Source: Bacillota bacterium (lineage in GTDB: Bacteria > Bacillota > Clostridia > Oscillospirales > Oscillospiraceae). Taken from it: a stretch of DNA of 53,439 bases. A program made the position numbers and the translations under genes. The stretch's first letter is position 1, and every line of letters begins with the position of its first letter. Of this stretch, positions 16,706 to 24,717 are shown one piece after another. Under the pieces are notes generated by a model, which had not been told where the DNA came from, searched no databases, and saw nothing but the letters and a program-made list of their open reading frames with translations. Location: positions 1 to 53,439 of the forward strand of contig JAQXVF010000049.1 of the NCBI GenBank assembly GCA_029224785.1. The letters are read 5' to 3'.

Positions 16706-17632
16706 TCAATGATTCTCACCGATGGACATGATGTCATACGGCGTTGTCTGATAGACAAAGTAGTTCAGCCAGTTGGAAAACAGCAGATTGGCATGGCCTC
16801 TCCAGCGCACCACAGGCTCCTGGGTATCGTCGTCATTTCGGAAATAGTTTTGAGGTAGATCGATGGGCAGGCCCAGGTTCTTATCCCGGAAATACTCGTT
16901 TTTCAGGGTGTTCTGGTCGTATTCGGAATGGCCGGTAATGAAGATCTGCCGGCCCTCCCGGCTGGAAACGGCATACACCCCCGCCTCCGGGGAAGATGCC
17001 AGGATCCGCAGGCCGACTACCTTCTCTATATCCTCCCGCCGCACCGTGGTATGGCGGGAATGGGGGATCCAGAACCGATCGTCAAACCCACGCAGCAGAA
17101 TGGACCGGCGGTACTCCACTTCATGCTCGAACACACCGAACAGCTTCTTCTCCAGCGGATATTTGGGAATGCCGTAGTGGTAGTACAGCCCTGCCTGTGC
17201 GCCCCAGCAGATATGGATGGTGCTGTGGACATTGGTCTTGCTCCACTCCATGATCCGGCAAAGCTCCGGCCAGTAATCCACATCCTCAAACTCCATCTGC
17301 TCCACGGGAGCGCCGGTGATGACCATGCCGTCAAACTTCCGGTCTTTCAGCTCATCAAAGCTCTTGTAGAAGCTGAGAAGATGCTCCTGAGAGACATTTT
17401 TGGACTTATGGGAAGTGGTGTGCATCAGTTCCAGATTGACCTGCAGCGGAGTATTGCCCAGCAGACGGGAAAACTGGGTCTCCGTGGTCACCTTGGTGGG
17501 CATCAGGTTCAAAAGGGCAATCTCCAGCGGACGAATGTCCTGAGTGATTGCCCGGTCTTTGGTCATTACAAAAATATTCTCCTGCTGCAGCACACCGGCA
17601 GCAGGCAGATCATTGGGGATCCGAATGGGCAT
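16706..17632 (-). CDS. metAA: homoserine O-acetyltransferase, MetA family
   Basis: 308 residues. Activates homoserine in methionine synthesis. The MetA catalytic residues are at the standard positions: Cys142 (HICWGAQAG), His235 and Glu237 (TGHSEYD). Residue 111 is Glu ([12 protein letters not shown]); in this family Glu111 goes with acetyl-CoA and Gly111 with succinyl-CoA, so I call the acetyl form although the family name is succinyltransferase. GGAGGGG stands upstream of the ATG. It follows spoIID by 33 bases; no SAM riboswitch is visible. Confidence 0.92.
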   Translation of the reverse strand: MPIRIPNDLPAAGVLQQENIFVMTKDRAITQDIRPLEIALLNLMPTKVTTETQFSRLLGNTPLQVNLELMHTTSHKSKNVSQEHLLSFYKSFDELKDRKFDGMVITGAPVEQMEFEDVDYWPELCRIMEWSKTNVHSTIHICWGAQAGLYYHYGIPKYPLEKKLFGVFEHEVEYRRSILLRGFDDRFWIPHSRHTTVRREDIEKVVGLRILASSPEAGVYAVSSREGRQIFITGHSEYDQNTLKNEYFRDKNLGLPIDLPQNYFRNDDDTQEPVVRWRGHANLLFSNWLNYFVYQTTPYDIMSIGENH

Positions 17633-17665
17633 TGATGTCCCCTCCTGTTTCTTTTTCCCCCTATT

Positions 17666-18631
17666 TTAGCCCATTCCTCCGGTTTTGTCAATTCCTGCAG
17701 AATACGGCTCCACCGTGACTCCGGCATAGTAGTGGGTCAGAATCTCCCGGAAGTCTGCACCGCTGCGCGCCATGGCATCTGCCCCGTACTGGCTCATCCC
17801 CACCCGGTGTCCGTACCCCTTGGTATAGATCATAACACCGTCTTCCGAAGGAGTGATCTCCATCATGGTGGACGGCAGGGACAGCAGTCTGCGAAGCTCC
17901 GTTCCGGAAAAGGGCCTTCCGCCGATCTCCATGGTGTCCACCCCGCCGCCGGAGGTATAGGTCGTCAGGCCGATGTCCCGGTAATGCTCTGCCGGGATCC
18001 CCAGGGCTGCGCAAAAAGTCTCCGCATCCAGGTACCGTACGGAGGCAAAGGCTGATGCATACTCTTCTCCCGGGGAGTCCGTAGACTGCAGATAGGGCAC
18101 ATCCGAGCCCCACACTGCCACGGCATCCTCCGTGGTGCCGCCGCTGCAGGAAAAATAGGTGGCATCTATCAATTCTCCATCATACCGAAGCACCAGACCG
18201 GCGGTCCCACTCACGGCATTCCGGATCTTTTCTTCGCCCTCGCCGGCACCGAACGCCTCCGGAGAGACATACCCCTGGCAGCAGGCCGGATCCGTACAGA
18301 TCCCGCCGCCCTCATGCTTTCGGCTAAGTTCGTATCGCCGCATGGCATAGGTCCGGGCCACCACCGCCTGGGCCTTCAACGCCTCCGGTTCAAAGGAGGC
18401 AGGCATCTCTGCCATCACAACGCCGGTGATGTATTCCTCCAGTTCCATCTGCCGTGTGCCGGAGGGCAGCATCACCGGAATCCGGATTTCCTCTTTACCG
18501 CACTCTGATGGGGCAGTCTCCCCGGGAACAGGACTGTTCACAGGGTTTGGGTGAACCAGTACCCCAATGAGCACCGCCGGCAGCACCACACCGATGCACA
18601 GCGACAAGACCGCAAGCTTTCCTTTGTTCAT
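17666..18631 (-). CDS. spoIID: stage II sporulation protein D
   Basis: 321 residues. SpoIID is a membrane-anchored lytic transglycosylase that degrades septal peptidoglycan during engulfment. N-terminal transmembrane anchor (about residues 6-28), then the SpoIID domain: LEEYITGVVMAEMPASFEPEALKAQAVVARTYA, in which the conserved Glu of VVMAEMP is catalytic; then YFSCSGGTTEDAVAVWGSDVPYL, and the C-terminal GYGHRVGMSQYGADAMA. GGAGGG is seven bases before the ATG at 18631; the ATG two codons earlier is too close to it. Confidence 0.93.
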   Translation of the reverse strand: MNKGKLAVLSLCIGVVLPAVLIGVLVHPNPVNSPVPGETAPSECGKEEIRIPVMLPSGTRQMELEEYITGVVMAEMPASFEPEALKAQAVVARTYAMRRYELSRKHEGGGICTDPACCQGYVSPEAFGAGEGEEKIRNAVSGTAGLVLRYDGELIDATYFSCSGGTTEDAVAVWGSDVPYLQSTDSPGEEYASAFASVRYLDAETFCAALGIPAEHYRDIGLTTYTSGGGVDTMEIGGRPFSGTELRRLLSLPSTMMEITPSEDGVMIYTKGYGHRVGMSQYGADAMARSGADFREILTHYYAGVTVEPYSAGIDKTGGMG

Positions 18632-18809
18632 TTTCATCCCTCCGGCACCATTTTACCCCGATCCTCAGAAGGATTCTGCCGCAATCCGGCGTATGATGCT
18701 TCCCGATTTTCCGCCTGCACAACCGGAAGTCCCCAAACACAATTTGCGTGTACTTTTTTCCCTGACGCTGCATATACTATCCCAATCGGTCTATGAAGGA
18801 GGCAGAAAA

Positions 18810-18890
18810 ATGGAACAGGAAAACCACTCGGAAAAAGATCTGGACGACTATATTTTCGAAGGCGTGGAGTGGTATCCCAGCAGCCGCTGA
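18810..18890 (+). CDS. 26-codon acidic small ORF
   Basis: ATG at 18810 with GGAGG about seven bases upstream encodes an acidic peptide ending in EGVEWYPSSR. No family recognised. A CATATACTA box (18771-18779) about 30 bases upstream resembles the -10 of sigma-E/sigma-K promoters (CATAnnnTA), and the gene is divergent from spoIID. It is a plausible small sporulation protein or leader, based only on ribosome site and context. Confidence 0.4.
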   Translation: MEQENHSEKDLDDYIFEGVEWYPSSR

Positions 18891-19017
18891 GCATTCGGCT
18901 CCTCCGGAGGAACTTCCCTGCTTCCCTGCCGGGAAGAGGGAATGCGTCCATCCGCCCGTCAGAGCAGCCGAAATACCTCGGGAGAAAGACAAATGTACAT
19001 CAGGAGTGAAAAATCTG

Positions 19018-19046
19018 TTGACAGGCAGGCGCACAAAGCATATAAT
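19018..19046 (+). promoter_or_regulatory. consensus sigma-A promoter for the ABC uptake operon
   Basis: TTGACA (19018-19023), 17-base spacer, TATAAT (19041-19046): a full consensus match. The leader to the ATG at 19116 is about 60 nt and shows no T-box or riboswitch. Confidence 0.9.
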
Positions 19047-19115
19047 GATTGCCAAGTTGGTTCTCCTTTCCGGGAAAACCGGCTTCCGCAAAAAAAGAAA
19101 ACGGAGGAAGTAACA

Positions 19116-20078
19116 ATGAAAAAGAAACTGATGATTCTGTTGTCGCTGGTGCTCGTCCTTGCGACCTGCCTGAGCCTTGCTGCCTGCGGCTCCAAGACCA
19201 AAGTCTACAATGTCGGCATTTGCCAGCTCGTTACCCACGATGCCCTGGATGCCGCTACCGAAGGCTTCCAGAAGGCTCTGGTTGACAAGCTGGGCGAAGG
19301 CGCCGTGAAATTCGATGTTCAGAACGCCGCCGGCGACAGCAACACCTGCTCCACCATCGTCAACAGCTTCGTGACCAAGAAGTATGATCTGATTATGGCG
19401 AATGCAACTGCCGCTCTGCAGGCTGCTGCCAATGCAACCACCACTATCCCCGTCCTGGGCACCTCCATCACCGAGTACGGCGTGGCTCTTGGAATCGACA
19501 ACTTCTCCGGTACCGTGGGCAGCAATGTCTCCGGCACCTCCGATCTGGCTCCCCTGACCGAGCAGGCCGATATGCTGCTGGAGCTGATCCCCGATGCCAA
19601 GAATGTGGGCATTCTGTACTGCTCTGGCGAGCCCAACTCCGAGTACCAGGTGAAGGTCATTGAAGAGTATCTGGCAGCTAAGGGCGTTTCCACCACCCGG
19701 TATGCCTTCTCCGACACCAATGACGTGGCCCCCGTCACCTCTTCTGCTGTGGCGGCTTCCGATGCCCTGTACATTCCCACCGACAACACCGCCGCGACCT
19801 GTTCCACCACCATCGGCAACATCGTCCGTGAGGCAAAAATCCCTCTGGTGGCCGGTGAGGAAGGCATCTGCGCCGGCTGCGGCATTGCGACCCTGACCAT
19901 CAGCTACTATGACCTGGGCTACAAGACCGGCGAAATGGCTGCCGAGATTCTCACCGGCAAGGCCAAGATCTCCGAAATGCCCATCGAATACGCCGTTGCC
20001 ACCAAGAAGTACAATGCAGAGATCTGCCAGGAGCTGGGCATCACCGTTCCCGACGGTTATGTGAAGATTGGTGAGTAA
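19116..20078 (+). CDS. ABC transporter substrate-binding lipoprotein (TrpX-like, PF04392)
   Basis: 320 residues. Lipoprotein signal peptide with lipobox LAAC (Cys about residue 24), then the ABC_sub_bind fold: VGICQLVTHDALDAATEGFQKAL, PVLGTSITEYG, and VGILYCSGEPNSEYQ. Members bind aromatic amino acids such as tryptophan (TrpX) or unknown compounds. GGAGG precedes the ATG at 19116, and a longer frame starting before the promoter was rejected. First gene of a three-gene operon. The specific ligand is unproven. Confidence 0.88.
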   Translation: MKKKLMILLSLVLVLATCLSLAACGSKTKVYNVGICQLVTHDALDAATEGFQKALVDKLGEGAVKFDVQNAAGDSNTCSTIVNSFVTKKYDLIMANATAALQAAANATTTIPVLGTSITEYGVALGIDNFSGTVGSNVSGTSDLAPLTEQADMLLELIPDAKNVGILYCSGEPNSEYQVKVIEEYLAAKGVSTTRYAFSDTNDVAPVTSSAVAASDALYIPTDNTAATCSTTIGNIVREAKIPLVAGEEGICAGCGIATLTISYYDLGYKTGEMAAEILTGKAKISEMPIEYAVATKKYNAEICQELGITVPDGYVKIGE

Positions 20079-20080
20079 CG

Positions 20081-20980
20081 ATGGGACTGCTCGGTGCCAT
20101 GCCGGGAGCCATTGCCCAGGGACTGGTCTGGGGCATTATGGCCATCGGCGTATACATAACCTATAAGATTCTGGATATTGCCGATCTGACCGTGGATGGC
20201 TCTTTGTGTACCGGCGCCGCCGTCTGTGCCATGATGGCCGTTTCCGGCGTAAACATCTGGATCTGTATTCTCTGCGCTCTCCTTGCCGGAATGCTTGCCG
20301 GTCTGGTCACAGGCCTGTTCCACACCGTGCTGGGCATTCCCGCCATTCTATCCGGAATTCTGACCCAGCTTATGCTCTGGTCCGTCAACCTGAAAATCAT
20401 GGGCAAGGCCAATCAGGTCCTGCCGGCCAGAAATGTGGCCGTTCTGCTGACCCAGCTCAGCAACGGCCGTGCCGTTCTCTTCCTGGTGATCGCCCTGGGT
20501 GTCATCATCGGGATCCTCTACTGGTTCTTCGGAACGGAGATCGGCTGCTCTCTCCGGGCAACGGGCTGCAACCTGAACATGAGCCGTGCCCAAGGCATCA
20601 ACACCGGCCTGAACAAGGTGCTGGGACTGATGATCTCCAACGGTCTGGTAGCTCTTTCCGGTGCACTGCTGGCCCAGTACCAGGGCTTTGCCGACGTGAA
20701 TATGGGCCGTGGTGCCATTGTCATCGGCCTGGCTGCCGTGATCATCGGCGAGGCGCTGTTCTCCTTTGTGGCACGGAACTTTGCCGTACGGCTGATGTCG
20801 GTGGCTCTTGGCTCCGTGATCTACTTTATGGTGTACCAGACGGTAATCTTCCTGGGTCTGGATACCGACCTGCTGAAGATGCTCTCCGCTCTGGTAGTGG
20901 CAGTGTTCCTGGGAACGCCTTACCTGAAGGCAAACTACTTCTCTGCACCCCGGAAAAAGGAGGAAAAGGACCATGCTTGA
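20081..20980 (+). CDS. ABC transporter permease (TrpY-like)
   Basis: 299 residues with about eight to nine transmembrane segments. BPD_transp_2-type permease: IADLTVDGSLCTGAAVCAMM near the N-terminus and IEIGCSLRATGCN-like EIGCSLRATGCN with GLMISNGLVALSGALLAQYQGFADVNMGRG. It begins two bases after the stop of the binding protein and overlaps the ATPase start by eight bases. It forms the membrane channel of the uptake system. Confidence 0.88.
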   Translation: MGLLGAMPGAIAQGLVWGIMAIGVYITYKILDIADLTVDGSLCTGAAVCAMMAVSGVNIWICILCALLAGMLAGLVTGLFHTVLGIPAILSGILTQLMLWSVNLKIMGKANQVLPARNVAVLLTQLSNGRAVLFLVIALGVIIGILYWFFGTEIGCSLRATGCNLNMSRAQGINTGLNKVLGLMISNGLVALSGALLAQYQGFADVNMGRGAIVIGLAAVIIGEALFSFVARNFAVRLMSVALGSVIYFMVYQTVIFLGLDTDLLKMLSALVVAVFLGTPYLKANYFSAPRKKEEKDHA

Positions 20981-21767
20981 GATCAAAAACCTTTCCAAAA
21001 CCTTTAACCCGGGTACCATCAATGAAAAGCTGGCCTTGGATAACCTGAGTCTGACCCTGAACGACGGTGATTTCGTCACGGTTATTGGCGGCAACGGTGC
21101 CGGCAAAAGCACCATGCTCAATGCCATCGCCGGTGTATGGAAGCCGGACTGCGGCAGCATCCTGCTGGACGGCACGGATGTCACCCCGCTGCCGGAGTAC
21201 AAGCGCGCCAAATTCCTGGGCCGGGTGTTCCAGGATCCCATGATGGGCACAGCCGCTGACATGGAAATCCAGGAAAATCTGGCGCTGGCAAAGCGCCGAG
21301 GCTCCCGCCGGGGGCTGCACTGGGGAATCTCCCGTCAGGAAAAGCAGGAATACCAGGAAATGCTTGCCCAGCTGGAGCTGGGCCTGGAAAGCCGCCTGAC
21401 CTCCAAGGTCGGTTTGCTTTCCGGCGGTCAGCGTCAGGCAGTCACCCTGCTGATGGCTGCCATGAACAGCCCCAAGCTCCTGCTTCTGGACGAGCACACC
21501 GCCGCGCTGGATCCCAAAACCGCTGCAAAGGTTCTGGAGATCACCGACCGGATCGTCACAAAGGGCCGCCTGACCACCCTGATGATCACCCACAATATGC
21601 AGGATGCCATCCGTCACGGAAACCGTCTCATTATGATGAGTGAGGGTCACATTGTGGTGGACGTCCGTGGGGAAGAGAAGGAAAAACTGACGGTTCCTGA
21701 TCTGCTGCAGCTTTTTGCCAACGCCAGCGGCCGGGAGATGAACTCCGACCGGGCAATTCTGGGGTAA
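20973..21767 (+). CDS. ABC transporter ATP-binding protein (TrpZ-like)
   Basis: 264 residues. Walker A GGNGAGKST (about residues 38-46), Q-loop FQDPMMGTAADM, ABC signature LSGGQRQAV, Walker B LLLLDEHTAALD and the switch His in MITHNMQDA. AGGAGG-like site inside the permease end serves the ATG. Powers the uptake system made with the two preceding genes. Confidence 0.93.
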   Translation: MLEIKNLSKTFNPGTINEKLALDNLSLTLNDGDFVTVIGGNGAGKSTMLNAIAGVWKPDCGSILLDGTDVTPLPEYKRAKFLGRVFQDPMMGTAADMEIQENLALAKRRGSRRGLHWGISRQEKQEYQEMLAQLELGLESRLTSKVGLLSGGQRQAVTLLMAAMNSPKLLLLDEHTAALDPKTAAKVLEITDRIVTKGRLTTLMITHNMQDAIRHGNRLIMMSEGHIVVDVRGEEKEKLTVPDLLQLFANASGREMNSDRAILG

Positions 21768-21782
21768 CTGCATTTGCGTTGT

Positions 21783-21814
21783 TTCCCCGGCTCTGTATTG
21801 GCAGGGCCGGGGAA
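21783..21814 (+). terminator. hairpin after the ABC operon
   Basis: A 13-bp stem with one G-U pair (21783-21795 with 21802-21814, loop TATTGG) is followed by TTTCACC. Likely terminator; the U-tract is short. Confidence 0.6.
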
Positions 21815-21840
21815 TTTCACCCCCAGGCAGAAGAATTCTG

Positions 21841-21869
21841 TTGACATTTTCCCGGAAAATCGGTATAAT
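21841..21869 (+). promoter_or_regulatory. consensus sigma-A promoter for tRNA-Thr
   Basis: TTGACA (21841-21846), 17-base spacer, TATAAT (21864-21869), full consensus, ending 10 bases before the tRNA. Confidence 0.9.
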
Positions 21870-21879
21870 ACGAAAGCAT

Positions 21880-21955
21880 GCTAGAGTAGCTCAGCCGGTA
21901 GAGCAGCTGATTCGTAATCAGCAGGTCGCGTGTTCGAGTCACGTCTCTAGCTCCA
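21880..21955 (+). tRNA. tRNA-Thr (anticodon CGU)
   Basis: 76 nt with encoded CCA. Acceptor GCTAGAG pairs with CTCTAGC; the anticodon stem GCTGA/TCAGC encloses TTCGTAA, so the anticodon is CGT, reading ACG. The T loop is TTCGAGT. It has its own promoter and a terminator starting at the base after CCA, so it is a stand-alone tRNA gene. Confidence 0.96.
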
Positions 21956-21984
21956 CGCCGCAGAGATTTGTCTGCGGCGTTTTT
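21956..21984 (+). terminator. rho-independent terminator of the tRNA
   Basis: CGCCGCAGA (21956-21964) pairs with TCTGCGGCG (21971-21979), followed by TTTTT. It begins immediately after the CCA end. Confidence 0.9.
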
Positions 21985-22126
21985 GGTCTCTGCCGTCCCT
22001 TCCCCCGAAAGTGATAACGCCGTGAGAGCATATCCGCTTCCCACGGCGTTTGTTCGTTGTCCTGGTGCAATTCCGGACAGATCTGTGCTGTATTCGTAAT
22101 TCTATGATGTTTTCTTCTGAAAAAAA

Positions 22127-22157
22127 TGTAACCTGTGTACCTCCAACGGTGCTTAAT
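22127..22157 (+). promoter_or_regulatory. ECF-type promoter, probably self-recognised
   Basis: TGTAACC (22127-22133) with the AAC core of ECF -35 boxes, then CGGTGCTTAAT (22147-22157) in the -10 position. There is no sigma-A promoter closer to the sigma-factor gene, so autoregulation is likely. This is pattern-based. Confidence 0.5.
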
Positions 22158-22200
22158 AGAGTGAAGGCATTTCAAGAAAAAAGGAAAGGAGTTGAAAGCC

Positions 22201-22761
22201 TTGGATGATAACAGCATTGTAGCGCTGTATTTGCTTCGTGACGAAACCGCCATCCGGCAGACTTCCAAAAAATACGGAAACCGTTTATATGCTCTGGCTT
22301 ACGGAATCGTCAAAGACCGGCAAATTGCCGAAGAATGCGAAAACGACACCTATATGGAAGCCTGGAACGCCATTCCTCCCCACGAACCGAGAGAATACCT
22401 GTATGCTTTTCTGGCCCGGATCACCCGCCACGTTTCTTTGAACTGCTGCCGTGAGCACAGCCGTCTGAAGCGCAGCGCCTATCTCTGTGAACTCAGCGCA
22501 GAGATGGAGCAATGTATCCCTGCTCCGGATGATGTAGAGTGCCGCATCGACGATCTGATCTTCCGCGAAGCGATCAACAGTTTTCTGGGTACGCTCAGCG
22601 AAGAAAAAAGGAACCTCTTTCTGCGCCGGTACTGGTATTTGGATTCCATTGCGGACATCTCCAAACGCTTTTCAATGTCAGAAAGCAAAGTGAAAACCAC
22701 ACTCTTCCGATGCCGCAATCAGCTTCGGAAGCACCTTGAAAAGGAGGGTTACACGCTATGA
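22201..22761 (+). CDS. ECF-type RNA polymerase sigma factor
   Basis: 186 residues from a TTG at 22201 (MDDNSIVALYLLRDETAI), which fits the beginning of this family; AAAGGAG stands nine bases before it, whereas the in-frame TTG at 22192 abuts that site. Region 2 (YGNRLYALAYGIVKDRQIAEECENDTYMEAWN) and region 4 (LFLRRYWYLDSIADISKRFSMSESKVKTTLFRCRNQLRKHLEKEG) are both clear. Such clostridial sigma factors are usually held by a membrane anti-sigma encoded next. The stop overlaps that gene (ATGA). An ECF-like promoter lies 45 bases upstream. Confidence 0.9.
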   Translation: MDDNSIVALYLLRDETAIRQTSKKYGNRLYALAYGIVKDRQIAEECENDTYMEAWNAIPPHEPREYLYAFLARITRHVSLNCCREHSRLKRSAYLCELSAEMEQCIPAPDDVECRIDDLIFREAINSFLGTLSEEKRNLFLRRYWYLDSIADISKRFSMSESKVKTTLFRCRNQLRKHLEKEGYTL

Positions 22762-23924
22762 GAGGGAATGACTTTCTGAACAAAATGGAGCTGATCGATC
22801 CTGCTTATGTGGAGGCAGCAGACACGAAGCCGAATAAGAAGAATACTATCTGGGTCCGATGGGCTGCCATGGCTGCTTGTCTGTGCCTTGTGGCTGCCGG
22901 TGCATTCCGGATCTCCTCCGGTAAAAACAGCCGGCCGGTCCTGCAATGGTCAACAGACTTCCGTCCGGAGAGCTACTTCCGGTACAATCTGGGAATTGAT
23001 GACCTGGCACCGGACAAATCGATTGCCGTTATTCCTTACGCAGCATCGAGAGACTTTTCCGATAACCGCAGCCGGATGGAAGCCGATGGGGTCATTCCGG
23101 CAATGCCAAACCACCCGCTTTACACCTGTACAGCCCGGTATCTTGAAGACGGGAGCATATCCTGCGTCACCTTCTTTTGGCAGCAGCGGGGAGATGCGTA
23201 CAGCGATCTTTCCATCACTGCCGGATATCAGGAGCTTGAACAAGTGCAGGACTGCATCTATGTGGAGATCGATGACCGGGGAAATATCGTCCCCCCCTCC
23301 GTCACTGTGACAGAGCGTGACGGGATCCGGATTGTTGCGGAAGGGAATGAACACTGCAATAAGACTCTGACTTTCCAAAACGAAGATGGCTGGTATCAGA
23401 TTACCGGCTCCTGGGGCGACAGCTATGAAGCGATGGGGGAACTTCTGGACTGGGTGTGGGAGCATCCCGTAAACTTTGACTTGTTTTCCATGGAGAAAGG
23501 ATCAGAGATGACGGTTTCCAGTCTCGAAGAATACCCTGATGCATTCTCCGATCTTCTCCCGGACTTTCAGGCATTTGGCTATGTCCGGGGCAAAAACTAC
23601 CTTCAGTTGAAGGACGGAACGCCTTACGCCTTCGAGGGGCACTTCTATGCCGGTGTGGAGAAATCAAAAGTGGATGACGGCAGCTATCTGTTTGAAGAAG
23701 GTTGGACGGAGATCCATTGGTGCATTGACACCGAACCGGACTACTATGATCTGCAGGACTGTCCGGGAGACATTTCCCAACTATCCGAGCAGCAGATTTC
23801 CGATGTGTTGTCGGAGAAAAGCAGCTTTTCTTTCCTGTTGGATGGCTGTTTCATCCAAGTATACTGTAAAGATGCAAACGCAGCGTGGGCAGTGGTTGCA
23901 TCCCTCCTGAAAAGCCCTGCATAA
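22758..23924 (+). CDS. membrane protein coupled to the sigma factor, probable anti-sigma factor
   Basis: 388 residues. A cytosolic N-terminus of about 30 residues (MRGNDFLNKMELIDPAYVEAAD), one transmembrane segment (WVRWAAMAACLCLVAAGAF), and a large extracytoplasmic domain without a recognised fold. The short N-terminal helix plus single membrane span is the layout of clostridial anti-sigma proteins. Its ATG overlaps the sigma stop, so the two are made together. The role is inferred from layout and position, not from a sequence family. Confidence 0.7.
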   Translation: MRGNDFLNKMELIDPAYVEAADTKPNKKNTIWVRWAAMAACLCLVAAGAFRISSGKNSRPVLQWSTDFRPESYFRYNLGIDDLAPDKSIAVIPYAASRDFSDNRSRMEADGVIPAMPNHPLYTCTARYLEDGSISCVTFFWQQRGDAYSDLSITAGYQELEQVQDCIYVEIDDRGNIVPPSVTVTERDGIRIVAEGNEHCNKTLTFQNEDGWYQITGSWGDSYEAMGELLDWVWEHPVNFDLFSMEKGSEMTVSSLEEYPDAFSDLLPDFQAFGYVRGKNYLQLKDGTPYAFEGHFYAGVEKSKVDDGSYLFEEGWTEIHWCIDTEPDYYDLQDCPGDISQLSEQQISDVLSEKSSFSFLLDGCFIQVYCKDANAAWAVVASLLKSPA

Positions 23925-23939
23925 AACGTTCTGCAGCAA

Positions 23940-23967
23940 AGCAGCCCGGACACTTGTCCGGGCTGCT
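23940..23967. terminator. bidirectional terminator between convergent units
   Basis: AGCAGCCCGGACA (23940-23952) pairs with TGTCCGGGCTGCT (23955-23967). It sits between the sigma/anti-sigma unit and the leftward murT-gatD unit. The flanking T-runs are weak on both sides. Confidence 0.6.
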
Positions 23968-24000
23968 GATCGTTTCAACCGGTATTCTACTGCCATCCCG

Positions 24001-24717
24001 TTATTTCCTGTACTCCTCCAGTCTGCTCTGGTATGCCTCCCATTCAAACGGGAATGTCGGAACAGCAGTTGACGTCATATGCTCCAGAATCCGTTCTGCG
24101 AATCCGGGATTCAGCGGAAGGATCGGCCCCAGCAGGTATGTTGCAAAGAAGGAATTCCTCCGGAATCCCTCCTGCCGGCTGTCGGGATGAAGGCCGCTTC
24201 CCCGTTCCATATGCAGGAAGCAATCATTCATTCTTTGCCCCTCCTGGAGATAGCTGTGGCTCAGTTGATTCTTGTATCCCACGATCTCCAGATCATCCCA
24301 GTTGCCCAGGCTCAGGTCGTTATACCGCAGACGGGTAAACCGCTTGGCATAGGTAGGGATCAGCCCCAGACAAGGGAAACGTCCCCCCTTTTCCTCTGCC
24401 ACATATTCCCCCAGCAGTTCAAAGGCATTGCCGGTAAACAGCGTCACATTCCCGGAGCCCATCCGGGCTTCCAGAGCATCCCGGTAGGGCATCAGCGCCT
24501 GAGCCTGCATTTGCTGTTGGCTCTCCGTGCAGGGCCCCAGGTAAAGGAAATCCACCTGTCGATACGGAAATTCCGGGACATCCCCCAGGGCGGTTCGGAC
24601 CGTTTCCACAGAAAAACCCATTTCCTCCAGTTTTTTCCGGAGATAGACCAGATTTCCTGTGTCCCCGTACAGGTCGCTCATCTCCGGGAAGAGAACTTCC
24701 ATCCGAATCGTTTTCAT
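24001..24717 (-). CDS. GatD-like glutamine amidotransferase domain without the usual Cys and His
   Basis: 238 residues. The CobB/CobQ-type amidotransferase fold that partners MurT, as shown by the N-terminal LFPEMSDLYGDTGNLVYLRKKL and the C-terminal TYLLGPILPLNPGF. In active GatD the elbow is of the CGGYQLLG kind and the later His is in TYLHG. Here the elbow is TGNAFELLG (95-103) with no Cys, and the His position is Leu196. So a glutaminase activity is not expected from the classical dyad. ATG overlaps the murT stop (ATGA). It may be a divergent subfamily with another job. Confidence 0.75.
   Translation of the reverse strand: MKTIRMEVLFPEMSDLYGDTGNLVYLRKKLEEMGFSVETVRTALGDVPEFPYRQVDFLYLGPCTESQQQMQAQALMPYRDALEARMGSGNVTLFTGNAFELLGEYVAEEKGGRFPCLGLIPTYAKRFTRLRYNDLSLGNWDDLEIVGYKNQLSHSYLQEGQRMNDCFLHMERGSGLHPDSRQEGFRRNSFFATYLLGPILPLNPGFAERILEHMTSTAVPTFPFEWEAYQSRLEEYRK

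Noticed and set aside
17633..17665. SAM riboswitch before metA
   Set aside because: Only 33 bases separate metA from spoIID, too short for any SAM riboswitch.
18909..18946. Imperfect hairpin after the 26-codon ORF
   Set aside because: Arms CTTCCC/GGGAAG and TTCCC/GGGAA pair, but no T-run follows on either strand, so I do not call a terminator.
19047..19115. T-box before the tryptophan-type ABC operon
   Set aside because: The leader is about 60 bases and lacks the GGGTGGTACCGCGG motif and a terminator, so no T-box can be supported even though relatives of this operon often have one.
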